Shown here one piece after another: positions 33,530 through 42,766 of a DNA stretch of 64,000 nt. The notes beneath the pieces were generated by a model. That model made no database searches. It saw only the letters and a program-made list of their open reading frames with translations, and had not been told where the DNA came from. The translations under genes were made by a program, and so were the position numbers. The DNA comes from Terriglobia bacterium (GTDB lineage Bacteria > Acidobacteriota > Terriglobia > Terriglobales > Acidobacteriaceae): contig JAJPJE010000006.1 in assembly GCA_021324365.1 (NCBI GenBank), positions 1-64,000 on the forward strand. The letters are read 5' to 3'. The stretch's first letter is position 1; every line of letters starts with the position of its first letter.

Positions 33530-33766
33530 AGATCTCGGACTCACTTGTTCGCCGGTCCCCGTCGTCCTCTGCGATGCGACTTTTGTCGTGATGGCCGTCA
33601 CAACGGATCGTTTGTTTCCTTATTTCGTCGTGCCTTCGTGCTGAATCCAAACCAAAACTAAAGTTGACAGGCACTCTCTCCTCTGCAGTAAGCTCAAGCT
33701 TCGAGATCCTGAGCTATATAGCACTTTTCCGTCTTCTAGAATGGGCTCAGGCTGAGACAAAACGCC

Positions 33767-35098
33767 ATGGCCGAGACCAGCCCAGCCCGCTCCACCCATC
33801 CCGCCGCGTGGGTTCCAACGGTCTATTTCGCGGAAGGACTTCCGTTCTACGCCGTGAACTACATGGCGCTGTTTTTCTTCCAGGACATGGGGATCCGGAA
33901 CACGCTGACCACGTTAGTGATCAGCCTATTGGCGTGGCCGTGGACGCTGAAGCCAATATGGAGCCCTCTGCTGGAGATGTACAAGACGAAGAAGTTTTTC
34001 GTCGTATTGCTCGAAGTGGTCGCCGGACTAAGCCTGGTGCTCCTGGCATTGTCACTGAACATGCCAGGCTACTTTCGTTACTCGGTCGCGATCTTCGCGG
34101 TTCTTGGGTTCTGCTCGGCCACGCACGACATTGCGGCAGACGGAATCTACATTGCGAGCTTGACCCCGAAACAACAGGCGGCGTACGTCGGATGGCAGGG
34201 TGGGTTCTACAACCTGGCGCGAATCTTCTCCATGGGCGGATTGCTTTGGATGATTGGCTTTCTCGCGGAGAAGTTCACACGCGCGAAAGTTTCTACTCCG
34301 AATGTTTACGCCTGGATGAGCGTCTTCGCCGGACTCGGCTTTCTGCTGGTCGCTCTAGCGCTCTACCACACGCGCTTTCTTCCCCGTGGCGGTGAGGAAA
34401 GGGCCACGCAAACGTTGCGACAGGCGGCCAATACGTTTGCCGACGTCGTGGTTACTTTCTTTAAGAAGCGCAACATATTGCTGTTACTGATTTTCATCTT
34501 TCTATATCGCGCCGGAGAAGGACAGGTGATCAAAGTCGGGCCGCTGTTTCTTCGCGCGGCGCGAGCCACCGGTGGCCTGGGCCTCTCGATGCAAGAGGTG
34601 GGCGCAATCTACGGCACATTCGGAAGCGGCGGGTTCATTCTCGGCAGCGTGCTCGGCGGTTATTTTTGCGCAAGAGTTGGCTTAAGACGAGCGCTCACCT
34701 GGCTGATCGTGATCTTGAACCTGCCAATGCTCGCCTACTGGTATCTCAGTATCGCGCTCCCCACCAATCCCGTACTCGTGACTACGGCCATGAGCGTCGA
34801 AATGTTCGGCTACGGATTCGGATTCGTCGGAGTAATTCTGTTGATGATGCAGGAAGTCGCACCGGGTAAATATCAGACAGCGCACTATGCCTTCGGCAAC
34901 GCGCTGATGAACCTCGGGGTGATCCTGCCGGGCGCCATCAGCGGCTGGATTCAATCCAAGTTGGGTTACACGCACTTTTTTATATGGGTGATCATCGCGG
35001 CTATGCCCGCGCTGATTCTCTCGCGCTTTGTCCCCATTCGTGGCGGCGCACAGGCCCCCGAGTCCGAATTGGTTGCGGCTGAAGCAAGGGCTAAATAG
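33767..35098 (+). CDS. MFS transporter, AmpG-like
   Basis: 443 aa with about 12 membrane helices. It begins VYFAEGLPFYAVNYMALFFFQDMGI and continues LAWPWTLKPIWSPLLEMY, a pattern shared with AmpG and other peptidoglycan-fragment or sugar importers. ATHDIAADGIYI in helix 4 matches the AmpG-type TQDIAxDG motif. The downstream genes (GlmU-like/phosphohexomutase fusion, chitobiose-type phosphorylase, NagZ-type GH3) suggest it imports GlcNAc-containing oligosaccharides or muropeptides. The substrate is an inference. A TAGAAT -10-like element stands at 33737-33742. The next gene starts 17 bases after its stop. Confidence 0.8.
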   Translation: MAETSPARSTHPAAWVPTVYFAEGLPFYAVNYMALFFFQDMGIRNTLTTLVISLLAWPWTLKPIWSPLLEMYKTKKFFVVLLEVVAGLSLVLLALSLNMPGYFRYSVAIFAVLGFCSATHDIAADGIYIASLTPKQQAAYVGWQGGFYNLARIFSMGGLLWMIGFLAEKFTRAKVSTPNVYAWMSVFAGLGFLLVALALYHTRFLPRGGEERATQTLRQAANTFADVVVTFFKKRNILLLLIFIFLYRAGEGQVIKVGPLFLRAARATGGLGLSMQEVGAIYGTFGSGGFILGSVLGGYFCARVGLRRALTWLIVILNLPMLAYWYLSIALPTNPVLVTTAMSVEMFGYGFGFVGVILLMMQEVAPGKYQTAHYAFGNALMNLGVILPGAISGWIQSKLGYTHFFIWVIIAAMPALILSRFVPIRGGAQAPESELVAAEARAK

Positions 35099-35115
35099 TT
35101 TTGGGAGTGAATACG

Positions 35116-37356
35116 ATGTCGCAAGCTGCTGTGGAAACGCATGTCAAAGAAGTCGCAGCAAAATCAACTCCGGCGACCAACGAATTGAAAGCCATCATTC
35201 TTGCTGCCGGAAAAGAGGCGATCACGTCAGACGGGCAGCCACTGGTTCTGCAACCTCTCGGTGACCGCAGCATTCTCGACTGCGTCGTGCAGAACGCCCT
35301 GCAAGTCGTCTCTCCCAAAGACATTTATCTGGTTGTTGGCTACCGTCAGGACGACGTGCGCTCGGCCTTAGGCAAAGGCAAGTATCACTATGTCGAGCAA
35401 GTGAATCCGCTGGGCACCGGACACGCTGTTCTGCAGGCAATGGACAAGCTGAAAGAGTTTCACGGGAACGTGCTGATCCTGTACGGCGACACGCCGTTGT
35501 TTCGTCCCGCGTCGATTCGCGGACTGCTCAACCGGCACAATCTGCGCAAGGCGTCGCTAACCCTGCTCACCGCAGTTGTCGATCGAGCGCTCCCCTACGG
35601 CCGCATCATTCGTGACGCCGATGGGGAAATCATCGATATCGTCGAGCAGAGCGAGGCGTCAGCAAAAGTTCGTGAGATTCGCGAACTCAATGTCGGTGCA
35701 TATGTCATCAATGCCGAAGCACTGGCTAGCGCGCTGCAGAAGCTCACGCCTTCTGCGCGGGATGGTGAATACCGGCTAACAGACTGCGTGCATGAACTGA
35801 TTCGCTCGGGGCTGCGCGTCGAGAGCTATCAACTCTACGATCAGGATGAAGTGCAGGGGATCAACACGCCCGAAGATCTGACCCACGCCGAATTCATCCT
35901 GCAGAAGCGGCTTTACCGCCCGCGCCGCCAGGAAGAGCAGAACATGGTGGCGTTCGGAACGGGGGGCTGGCGCGCGATTATCGGCGAAGGCTTCACTATG
36001 CACAACGTGCGCCGGCTTTGCCAGGCGTTGTGCAATGAGATCACACGGCAAGGACAGGAAAAGCGCGGCGTCATCATCGGTTATGACCGGAGATTTCTTT
36101 CCAAGCAGGCAGGTGAAGCGGCCGCGGAGGTTTTCGCGGGGAATAACATCCCCACCCTTCTTCTGCCCGAAGATGCGCCGACGCCGCTGATCACCTATGC
36201 AACTGCAATCAAGGATTCTGCTTATGGGCTGGCGTTCACGGCAAGTCACAATCCGCCAGAGTGGAATGGACTGAAGGTTTTCCATGGCGACGGCTCTCTG
36301 CTGCTGGATCACGAAACGCGGCAGATTGAAGCCGAAACGAACGCCCTGACCACGAATGACGTCATCAAACTGGAACTTGATCTGGCTCTCGAAGCCGGGG
36401 TCGTGAAGAAGCAGGACTTCACGAATGAATATGTCGACGCGGTCGAGAAGCTGATCGATCTGGATGCCATCCGGAAGGCCGGGCTGAAGGTGATTGTCGA
36501 TCCCATGTATGGTGTGGGCCAGTTAACGCTGGGTACAGTTCTGACGGAAGCTCGCTGCCGGGTAACGTTTATCCATGAACGCCACAATCCGCTGTTTGGC
36601 GGACGATCGCCGGCTCCGAACCTGGAAGCTCTGCGCCTGCTTTCGTCGCAGATGCAGGAAGATGGCTATGATGTCGGCCTCGCCATGGACGGAGACGCCG
36701 ATCGTATAGCCATCGTAGACGAGAAAGGACAGTACATATCGATCAACGATATATTGCTCCTGCTCTACTGGTACCTGCACGAAGTGCGCGGCGAGAAGGG
36801 TGGGGTGGTCCGCAATCTTTCGACCACGCACCTGCTGGACCGTTTGGCCAAGGCGCTCGGCGAGAAATGTTACGAAACGCCGGTGGGATTCAAGCATATC
36901 GTCTCCGGCATGTTGAACCACAACGCGCTGCTCGGAGGCGAAAGTTCCGGCGGCCTTACCATTCGGGGCCACATTCTCGGTAAAGACGGAATTTTTGCTT
37001 CGGCACTCGTGGTGGAGATGCTGGCGCGGACCGGCCAGAAAATCTCGGAACTGCTCGAGCGTGTGTATGCGATCAGTGGACGCCTGTACACGCTGGAAGA
37101 AGGAATCGCGGCAACACCCGAAATGCGCATCGATGTTCCGAAGCGCATGAAGGAAGCGCCAACCAGCCACATCGGGCCATACAAGGTCATCGACATCTCG
37201 CACATTGATGGCACCAAGATTCTGCTCGAGAACGACAACTGGGCGCTGTTGCGTTTCTCGGGAACGGAGCCCCTGCTCCGTTTATCGGTGGAGGCGGATA
37301 CGCCAGAGAAGGCGAAAGAGCTAATCGAGTGGCTGCGCCAGTTCGTGACGGCTTAA
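35116..37356 (+). CDS. Fusion of GlmU-like nucleotidyltransferase domain and alpha-D-phosphohexomutase
   Basis: 746 aa from the ATG at 35116, with GGAG nine bases upstream. Residues about 25-265 follow the GlmU pyrophosphorylase fold (NPLGTGHAV at 97-105, YGDTPL at 123-128, GRIIRDADGEIIDIVE, ELNVGAY, GEYRLTDCV). The signature loop is LAAGKEAITSDGQPLVL instead of LAAGKGTRM...PKVL, so the catalytic Arg and Lys are lost. Residues about 280-746 are a complete phosphohexomutase: TASHNP phosphoserine loop (375-380), DGDADR metal loop (525-530), GGESSGG sugar loop (607-613), RFSGTEP phosphate loop (713-719). The mutase half should interconvert hexose 1- and 6-phosphates. Given the GH94 neighbour, GlcNAc-1-P or Glc-1-P is a plausible substrate. 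The N-terminal half may be inactive or regulatory. Confidence 0.88.
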   Translation: MSQAAVETHVKEVAAKSTPATNELKAIILAAGKEAITSDGQPLVLQPLGDRSILDCVVQNALQVVSPKDIYLVVGYRQDDVRSALGKGKYHYVEQVNPLGTGHAVLQAMDKLKEFHGNVLILYGDTPLFRPASIRGLLNRHNLRKASLTLLTAVVDRALPYGRIIRDADGEIIDIVEQSEASAKVREIRELNVGAYVINAEALASALQKLTPSARDGEYRLTDCVHELIRSGLRVESYQLYDQDEVQGINTPEDLTHAEFILQKRLYRPRRQEEQNMVAFGTGGWRAIIGEGFTMHNVRRLCQALCNEITRQGQEKRGVIIGYDRRFLSKQAGEAAAEVFAGNNIPTLLLPEDAPTPLITYATAIKDSAYGLAFTASHNPPEWNGLKVFHGDGSLLLDHETRQIEAETNALTTNDVIKLELDLALEAGVVKKQDFTNEYVDAVEKLIDLDAIRKAGLKVIVDPMYGVGQLTLGTVLTEARCRVTFIHERHNPLFGGRSPAPNLEALRLLSSQMQEDGYDVGLAMDGDADRIAIVDEKGQYISINDILLLLYWYLHEVRGEKGGVVRNLSTTHLLDRLAKALGEKCYETPVGFKHIVSGMLNHNALLGGESSGGLTIRGHILGKDGIFASALVVEMLARTGQKISELLERVYAISGRLYTLEEGIAATPEMRIDVPKRMKEAPTSHIGPYKVIDISHIDGTKILLENDNWALLRFSGTEPLLRLSVEADTPEKAKELIEWLRQFVTA

Positions 37357-37370
37357 CAGCAATTCACGTT

Positions 37371-37409
37371 TCGTGATCCCAAACGTTCGCTTCGCGACGC
37401 CCGGGCACC
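37371..37409. repeat. Palindromic repeat unit B (degenerate copy of 28110-28150)
   Basis: TCGTGATCCC, then an AACGT/ACG(C) stem around GCTTCGC, ending CCCGGGCACC. Aligns over about 40 bases with the unit at 28110 with a decayed stem. It lies 15 bases after a stop codon, as the other copy lies after the YceI gene. Confidence 0.6.
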
Positions 37410-37477
37410 CAAGGTTTTGGATTCCTCTGCAACCTCCGCGTTCTCTGCGGTGAACACACTTTTATACGGAGAACCTC

Positions 37478-39874
37478 ATGCGTTACGGCCATTTTGATAA
37501 TGAGAATCGCGAGTACGTCATCGACCGGGTGCACGTGCCGGTTTCCTGGACCAACTATCTCGGAGTGAAAGACCTGTGCACGGTCATCTCGCACAATGCG
37601 GGAGGGTATTCGTTTTACAAGAACTCCGAGCATGGGCGAGTCACGCGCTTTCGTTCAAATGGCGTGCCACTCGACCGACCCGGCCATTACGTATATCTAC
37701 GCGACAACGAGACAGGCGAGTACTGGTCCGTATCGTGGCAACCGGTGGGCAAAGATCTGAACCGGGCGAAGTACGAAACACGCCACGGTCTGTCGTACTC
37801 GAAGTTCTCCTGCGACTATCAGGGCCTGAAAGCCGAACAGACCTTGCTTATTCCCGTAGAAGATGCCGTGGAACTGTGGGATGTGAAAATTCGCAATACG
37901 AGCACGAAGACGCGAGACATCAGTGTGTTCGGGTATTGCGAGTTCTCCTTCCACCACATCGAGATTGATAATCAGAACCTGCAGATGAGCCTGTATGCGA
38001 GCGGTTCGAGCTATGCAGATGACGTCGTTGAGTACGACTTCTATTACGAGCCGTGGACGTTCCACTACTTCGCATCAAATTTTGATCCCGACAGTTACGA
38101 CACCATGCGTGACGCCTTTCTCGGTAACTACCGCACGGAAACGAATCCGATTGCGGTTGAGCAGGGGAAGTGTCACGGCAGCACGGAACTCGGAGGCAAT
38201 CATTGCGGCGCGCTGCAGAAGAGACTCACGATCCATCCGGATAAAGAAGTACGCCTTGTCTTCATGTTGGGTTATGGCAATCGCGCCACAGGGAAGGAAA
38301 TCAAGCGCAAGTACTCCGACCTAGCAAACGTCGACAAAGCCTTTGACTGCCTGAAAGAGTATTGGGCGAAGAAGTTGGCCATCTTCCAATGCAAGACTCC
38401 GCACGAAGGTCTGAATACGATGGTCAATACGTGGACACTCTATCAGGCGGAAACGTGCGTCGTGTGGTCGCGCTTTGCGTCGTTTATCGAAGTAGGCGGG
38501 CGCACGGGCCTTGGTTATCGTGATACCTCGCAAGACATTATGAGCGTGGTGCACACCAATCCTACAAAAGTCCGGCAGCGAATCATCGAACTGCTGAAAG
38601 CGCAGGTCAGCATGGGATATGGGCTGCACCTGTTTGACCCCGACTGGTTTGATCCGGAAAAGCAGAGAGCTCCTACCTTCAAGTCACCGACGATCGCGCA
38701 TCCGCCGGATCGAAAGAGCCTGATCCACGGCCTGGAACATACCTGCTCCGACGATGCTTTGTGGATTGTGGTTTCGATCTGCGAGTACATAAAGGAGACA
38801 GGCGATACCGCACTCTTTAAAGAAGTCGTGGCTTTCGCCGATCACGGTGAAGGCACGGTTTACGAACATTTGAAGCGGGCGCTCGATTTCTCCGCAGAGC
38901 AAGTGGGTAACACCGGCATCTGCAAGGGGCTACGTGCCGACTGGAACGACTGCCTGAATCTTGGCGGCGGCGAGAGTGCCATGGTGTCGTTCATGCACCA
39001 CTGGGCGCTGCGGGCGTTCATCGAAGCAGCCGAGCACCTTGGCTGCAAAGATGACGTGAAGAAGTACGCGGCAATGGCCGAGCGCGTGAAAGCCGCCTGC
39101 GAAAGGGAACTGTGGGACGGTGACTGGTATTTGCGCGGAATCACGGCCAAGGGCCTGAAGGTCGGCTCGCACGAGAACGAGGAAGGCAAAGTCTTCATCG
39201 AGAGCAATACCTGGGCGGTGCTGTCAGATACCGCTTCACCGGAACGCGCACGTAAAGCGATGGACGCGGTCGATCGCCACCTTTATTCGAAGTATGGGAT
39301 TCACCTGCTCTGGCCTGCATATTCGAAGCCGGATGACGATATCGGCTTTATGGGACGCGTTTACAAGGGCATCAAAGAGAATGCCGCGATCTTCAGCCAT
39401 CCGAATCCATGGGCAGTAATTGCCGAATGCAAGCTCGGGCGAGGCAATCGCGCGATGAAGTTCTACGATTCACTGCTTCCCTGCAACCAGAATGACATCA
39501 TTGAAATTCGTGAGGCTGAACCGTATTCCTACTGCCAATTTGTGATGGGCAAGGACCACACAGCGTTCGGGCGCGCGCGCCATCCTTGGCTCACCGGCAG
39601 CGGCGGATGGAACTACACCGCGGCAACGCGCTGGATCCTGGGAATTCGCTTGAGCTTCGAGGGCTTGATTGTCGATCCGTGCATTCCTTCCGACTGGAAG
39701 AGCTTCGAGGTTCAGCGGCAGTGGCGCGGGTCAACATTCAACATCTCGGTAAAGAATCCGAACGGCGTGGAAAAAGGCATCAAAAGCATTGCCTTAAATG
39801 GAAAGCCGGTGAATGGCGCCATTCCACCGCAGGGTACTGGTTCCGTCAACCGCGTCGACGTAGTGATGGGATAA
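37478..39874 (+). CDS. GH94 glycoside phosphorylase, N,N'-diacetylchitobiose-phosphorylase-like
   Basis: 798 aa with GGAG upstream of the ATG. GH94 enzymes cleave a disaccharide with phosphate to give a sugar 1-phosphate. The sequence follows chitobiose phosphorylase (ChbP) throughout, more closely than cellobiose phosphorylase: VSWTNYLGVKDLCTVISHNAGGYSFY, DRPGHYVYLRDNETG, YQAETCVVWSRFASFIEVGG, GLGYRDTSQD, FDPDWFDPEK, and CKGLRADWNDCLNLGGGES with the catalytic Asp (DWND), then ENAAIFSHPNPW and WLTGSGGW. It probably acts in the cytoplasm on GlcNAc-beta-1,4-GlcNAc. Cellobiose or cellobionate activity is not excluded. It lies behind the phosphohexomutase fusion, which could handle its 1-phosphate product, and before a NagZ-type GH3 gene. 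Confidence 0.85.
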   Translation: MRYGHFDNENREYVIDRVHVPVSWTNYLGVKDLCTVISHNAGGYSFYKNSEHGRVTRFRSNGVPLDRPGHYVYLRDNETGEYWSVSWQPVGKDLNRAKYETRHGLSYSKFSCDYQGLKAEQTLLIPVEDAVELWDVKIRNTSTKTRDISVFGYCEFSFHHIEIDNQNLQMSLYASGSSYADDVVEYDFYYEPWTFHYFASNFDPDSYDTMRDAFLGNYRTETNPIAVEQGKCHGSTELGGNHCGALQKRLTIHPDKEVRLVFMLGYGNRATGKEIKRKYSDLANVDKAFDCLKEYWAKKLAIFQCKTPHEGLNTMVNTWTLYQAETCVVWSRFASFIEVGGRTGLGYRDTSQDIMSVVHTNPTKVRQRIIELLKAQVSMGYGLHLFDPDWFDPEKQRAPTFKSPTIAHPPDRKSLIHGLEHTCSDDALWIVVSICEYIKETGDTALFKEVVAFADHGEGTVYEHLKRALDFSAEQVGNTGICKGLRADWNDCLNLGGGESAMVSFMHHWALRAFIEAAEHLGCKDDVKKYAAMAERVKAACERELWDGDWYLRGITAKGLKVGSHENEEGKVFIESNTWAVLSDTASPERARKAMDAVDRHLYSKYGIHLLWPAYSKPDDDIGFMGRVYKGIKENAAIFSHPNPWAVIAECKLGRGNRAMKFYDSLLPCNQNDIIEIREAEPYSYCQFVMGKDHTAFGRARHPWLTGSGGWNYTAATRWILGIRLSFEGLIVDPCIPSDWKSFEVQRQWRGSTFNISVKNPNGVEKGIKSIALNGKPVNGAIPPQGTGSVNRVDVVMG

Positions 39875-39979
39875 CTCACCTCCCGCGTTGAAGGTCTTTG
39901 AACACCCATCGCCAAAACAGGGCGATGAGCCGCAATAGCGGTAGAGTCTGCCTAACGTGGAAGCTGCTATCCTTTGATT

Positions 39980-41908
39980 ATGCTTGTTGGCCGCGCTGCC
40001 CTGTTCTTCCTCCTTTCTGTTTCCATAATTCCGATCGCACACGCCGCTGGCAAAGAGCGTTACCTCTCGCCCGGCCCCATTCATCTAGACAAAGCTGGCG
40101 AAAAATGGGCGGAGAAGACGCTGAAAAACATGACGCTGGAACAGAAGGTCGGGCAACTATTCATGGTTCGTATCGGTGTAACCTTCACGAACTTCGACAG
40201 CCCGGAGTACAAGCGCCTTCGCGAGAGCCTTCGCTCGCATCACGTTGGTGGAATCACGGTTACGGTCCCCGTGGACGGGCCGTTTCTGTTGCGTAACCAG
40301 CCTTATGAAACCGCCATGCTAATCAACCAGTTGCAGCGCGATTCCGATATCCCGCTCATTATGTCCGCCGATTTCGAACGCGGACTGTCCATGCGGATGT
40401 TTGGCGCATCTGTGTTTCCGCATGCGATGGCATTCGGCGCCAGCAGTCGGCTCGACTTGACCGAGGAGTTCGGCAAAATCACGGCCGAAGAGGCACGGGC
40501 CATTGGAATTCACTGGAACTTTTTCCCCGTCGCGGATGTGAATTCGAATCCAGCGAATCCGATTATCAATACACGTTCGTTTGGGGAGGATCCGGCCATG
40601 GTCAGCGACTTCGTGGACGCTTACATTAAAGGCGCGCACGAAGGCGGCATGCTGACGACCGTGAAACACTTTCCGGGCCACGGCGATACTGCATCGGATT
40701 CGCACCTCGCACTGGCGAGTGTCAACGTCGATAAAGAACATCTGGATCAGGTGGAACTCGTTCCCTTCAAGAAAGCGATCGCGGCTGGTGTAGATTCCGT
40801 CATGGTTGCGCACGTGACGGTACCCGCGCTCGATTCAGATGCGAACTCAGTGGCGACAGTTTCGCACAGGGTCGTAACCGGTCTGCTGAAAGATAAGCTT
40901 GGATTCAAGGGAATCGTAATCACCGACGGCATGGAGATGAATGGGCTGATGCGGCTATACGCAAGCAATCCTAACCCGTCCGGTGCGGCCTGTGTTGCTG
41001 CATTAAAAGCGGGCAACGATGTGTTGTTAATCCCCCCGGACTTGGACACCGGGTATCGAGGCGTGCTCCAGGCGGTCAGAAATGGCGAGATCCCGTTGAA
41101 GCAGATCGACGATTCTGTTTTGAAGATCCTGCGCGCCAAGGCGTCTCTTGGACTGAATAAAGCTCGACTTGTGGACGTCGACGAGATCGGGCACCGGGTC
41201 GGGCGCACCGAAAATGTAGCCGTGGGTCAGAAGATCGCCGATGAAGGTGTCACCCTGGTTCGAGATAACGGCCAGGTGCTTCCGCTGAAATCGACTTTTG
41301 TCGGAACCCATGGCTATGTGAATCCGTATACGTTGGTAGAGCACGTATCGAACCGTACCGTCGCCGTACTTTTTGTGGACGATATTCGTACCGAGGCGGG
41401 ACGGACATTCGAGCGAAATCTGCGCTGGCGCATTCCAGACGCCAAGGTGATGTACGTTGATCCTTTACTGGCTGGGCCCCTGTCGCCTTCGGTGCTGGAC
41501 GCCGTACAGCAGGCGGAGAAGGTGCTGGCTGTCGTCTACGCCGTGCCAGTACCGGGCAAGGTGGCAAGGACCGCAAGTGGGGATCTTGAGAACACAGTGT
41601 CGGTGGCGGATACCAGCGGCTCGTTGCTTCATCGCATCCTGCAGATTGCCGCAGCGAAGACGATGGTGATTGCGATGGGGAATCCTTACTTCGCCACCGA
41701 CTATCCGGAAATCCAGAATTACATGTGCACATTTTCGAATACATCTGTGTCGGAGGTAAGTGCGGTGAAGGCAATGTTCGGCAATATTGCCATTGACGGC
41801 CATTTGCCAGTCAGCATTCCCGAGATTGCTGCCAGGGGAGTCGGACTGAGTCGGCCGGAGATCAAAGGAGGAACACCTCATGCCATTTCGAGTAACTACG
41901 TTCAATAA
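39980..41908 (+). CDS. GH3 beta-N-acetylhexosaminidase, NagZ type, exported
   Basis: 642 aa from the ATG at 39980. The signal peptide ends near HAA. The GH3 barrel carries the NagZ loop KHFPGHGDTASDSH (residues 229-242), where Asp240/His242 form the acid/base dyad peculiar to GH3 N-acetylglucosaminidases. The nucleophile is Asp316 in ITDGMEM. A C-terminal domain (residues about 420-640) makes the overall size like Bacillus subtilis NagZ. The enzyme should release GlcNAc from muropeptides or chito-oligosaccharides in the periplasm. A TATCCT -10-like hexamer ends six bases before the ATG, hinting at a leaderless transcript. Its last 29 bases overlap the next gene. Confidence 0.88.
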   Translation: MLVGRAALFFLLSVSIIPIAHAAGKERYLSPGPIHLDKAGEKWAEKTLKNMTLEQKVGQLFMVRIGVTFTNFDSPEYKRLRESLRSHHVGGITVTVPVDGPFLLRNQPYETAMLINQLQRDSDIPLIMSADFERGLSMRMFGASVFPHAMAFGASSRLDLTEEFGKITAEEARAIGIHWNFFPVADVNSNPANPIINTRSFGEDPAMVSDFVDAYIKGAHEGGMLTTVKHFPGHGDTASDSHLALASVNVDKEHLDQVELVPFKKAIAAGVDSVMVAHVTVPALDSDANSVATVSHRVVTGLLKDKLGFKGIVITDGMEMNGLMRLYASNPNPSGAACVAALKAGNDVLLIPPDLDTGYRGVLQAVRNGEIPLKQIDDSVLKILRAKASLGLNKARLVDVDEIGHRVGRTENVAVGQKIADEGVTLVRDNGQVLPLKSTFVGTHGYVNPYTLVEHVSNRTVAVLFVDDIRTEAGRTFERNLRWRIPDAKVMYVDPLLAGPLSPSVLDAVQQAEKVLAVVYAVPVPGKVARTASGDLENTVSVADTSGSLLHRILQIAAAKTMVIAMGNPYFATDYPEIQNYMCTFSNTSVSEVSAVKAMFGNIAIDGHLPVSIPEIAARGVGLSRPEIKGGTPHAISSNYVQ

Positions 41909-42476
41909 AGCGGCTCTGGTATTGCTGTTGTTACTGCTCAGTTTTGCCGTGATTTCCTGCAGCGTGCACGAGCAGAAAACGTCTGAGAACAAGAAGAAGG
42001 TCGACATTGAAACGCCCTTTGGCGGTATTCATGTCAACACCGATGCGAGTGCCGGAGATACCGGGCTCTCGGTGTATCCGGGAGCAACGAAGCAGGACAA
42101 TAGCACGGGTGACGAACAGCGGAATCAAGACAACGCCAACGTGAATGTGCAAGTCGGTGATTTTGGCGTGCGGGTGATCGCAACGAAGTACCTGAGCGAC
42201 GATCCGCCAGACAAGATCATCAGCTTCTATCGCGATGACATGAAGAAGTACGGTTCAGTGCTCGAGTGTCCCAAGGGGCTAAAGGAAGAACATAGCTCGA
42301 ACGGCCCGCGTGAAATGGTCTGCAATGACAGCGGAACAGCTGAAAAAGGAAAGATGGATCTGGCGGTTGGTACACCCGAACGACAACGAATCGTTTCGGT
42401 AAAGCCGAACGGGGCGGGCACGCGATTCGAAGTGGTGTACATCCAATTGCGAGGCGGCAAACACGATACGATTTAA
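41880..42476 (+). CDS. Lipoprotein of unknown function
   Basis: 198 aa with AAGGAGG eight bases before the ATG, inside the end of the GH3 gene (29-base overlap, so coupled). Signal peptide with lipobox VISC. The mature part is charged, with an ETPFGGIHVNTDA segment and a C-terminal beta region (FGVRVIATKYLSDDPPDKIISFYRDDMKKYG...VVYIQLRGG). This resembles small envelope proteins in which a residue pair links predicted structure to a growing polymer, but no named family is evident. Operon context suggests a role at the envelope alongside the hexosaminidase. Confidence 0.75.
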   Translation: MPFRVTTFNKAALVLLLLLLSFAVISCSVHEQKTSENKKKVDIETPFGGIHVNTDASAGDTGLSVYPGATKQDNSTGDEQRNQDNANVNVQVGDFGVRVIATKYLSDDPPDKIISFYRDDMKKYGSVLECPKGLKEEHSSNGPREMVCNDSGTAEKGKMDLAVGTPERQRIVSVKPNGAGTRFEVVYIQLRGGKHDTI

Positions 42477-42504
42477 TGGCGCAGTACTTCCCACCCCCTT
42501 TCGG

Positions 42505-42753
42505 CTATGCCCCTAGTTGCAGGATCGGCGAGTGATTACCGCAGGCATCGTTGATCAGTTGCTGCAAGTGCCGCCGGCTTGTGGGCAACTCGTCTTCCGG
42601 CAGAGATAAGGGAATTAGAAGCGCATAGGGACTACCGCAGGAGGAGCATCGAATGGCGCTGCGGATGATTTTGCCTACGCTCATTCCTGCCGCCTCGAGT
42701 TCATTCATGCTAAGCCACTCGCCGTATGCGATCGGATTGAATCGAACGCTCAT
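42505..42753 (-). CDS. Small Cys-containing protein downstream of a radical SAM gene
   Basis: 82 aa from the ATG at 42753, with AGGAG upstream; the frame extends into the radical SAM gene only by shadowing it. The sequence MSVRFNPIAYGEWLSMNEL is followed by IRSAIRCSSCGSPYALLIPLSLPEDELP and a helical end. One CxxC pair could bind Zn or an iron-sulfur cluster, or be a modification site. It starts 13 bases after the radical SAM stop, so the two are an operon. Its role (partner, substrate or carrier) is unknown. Confidence 0.65.
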   Translation of the reverse strand: MSVRFNPIAYGEWLSMNELEAAGMSVGKIIRSAIRCSSCGSPYALLIPLSLPEDELPTSRRHLQQLINDACGNHSPILQLGA

Positions 42754-42766
42754 TTTCTTCTCCTGA

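Noticed and set aside
33664-34395. Plus-strand frame of 243 codons overlapping the MFS gene
   Set aside because: Out-of-frame shadow of the MFS transporter, with Arg-rich composition typical of a shadow frame.
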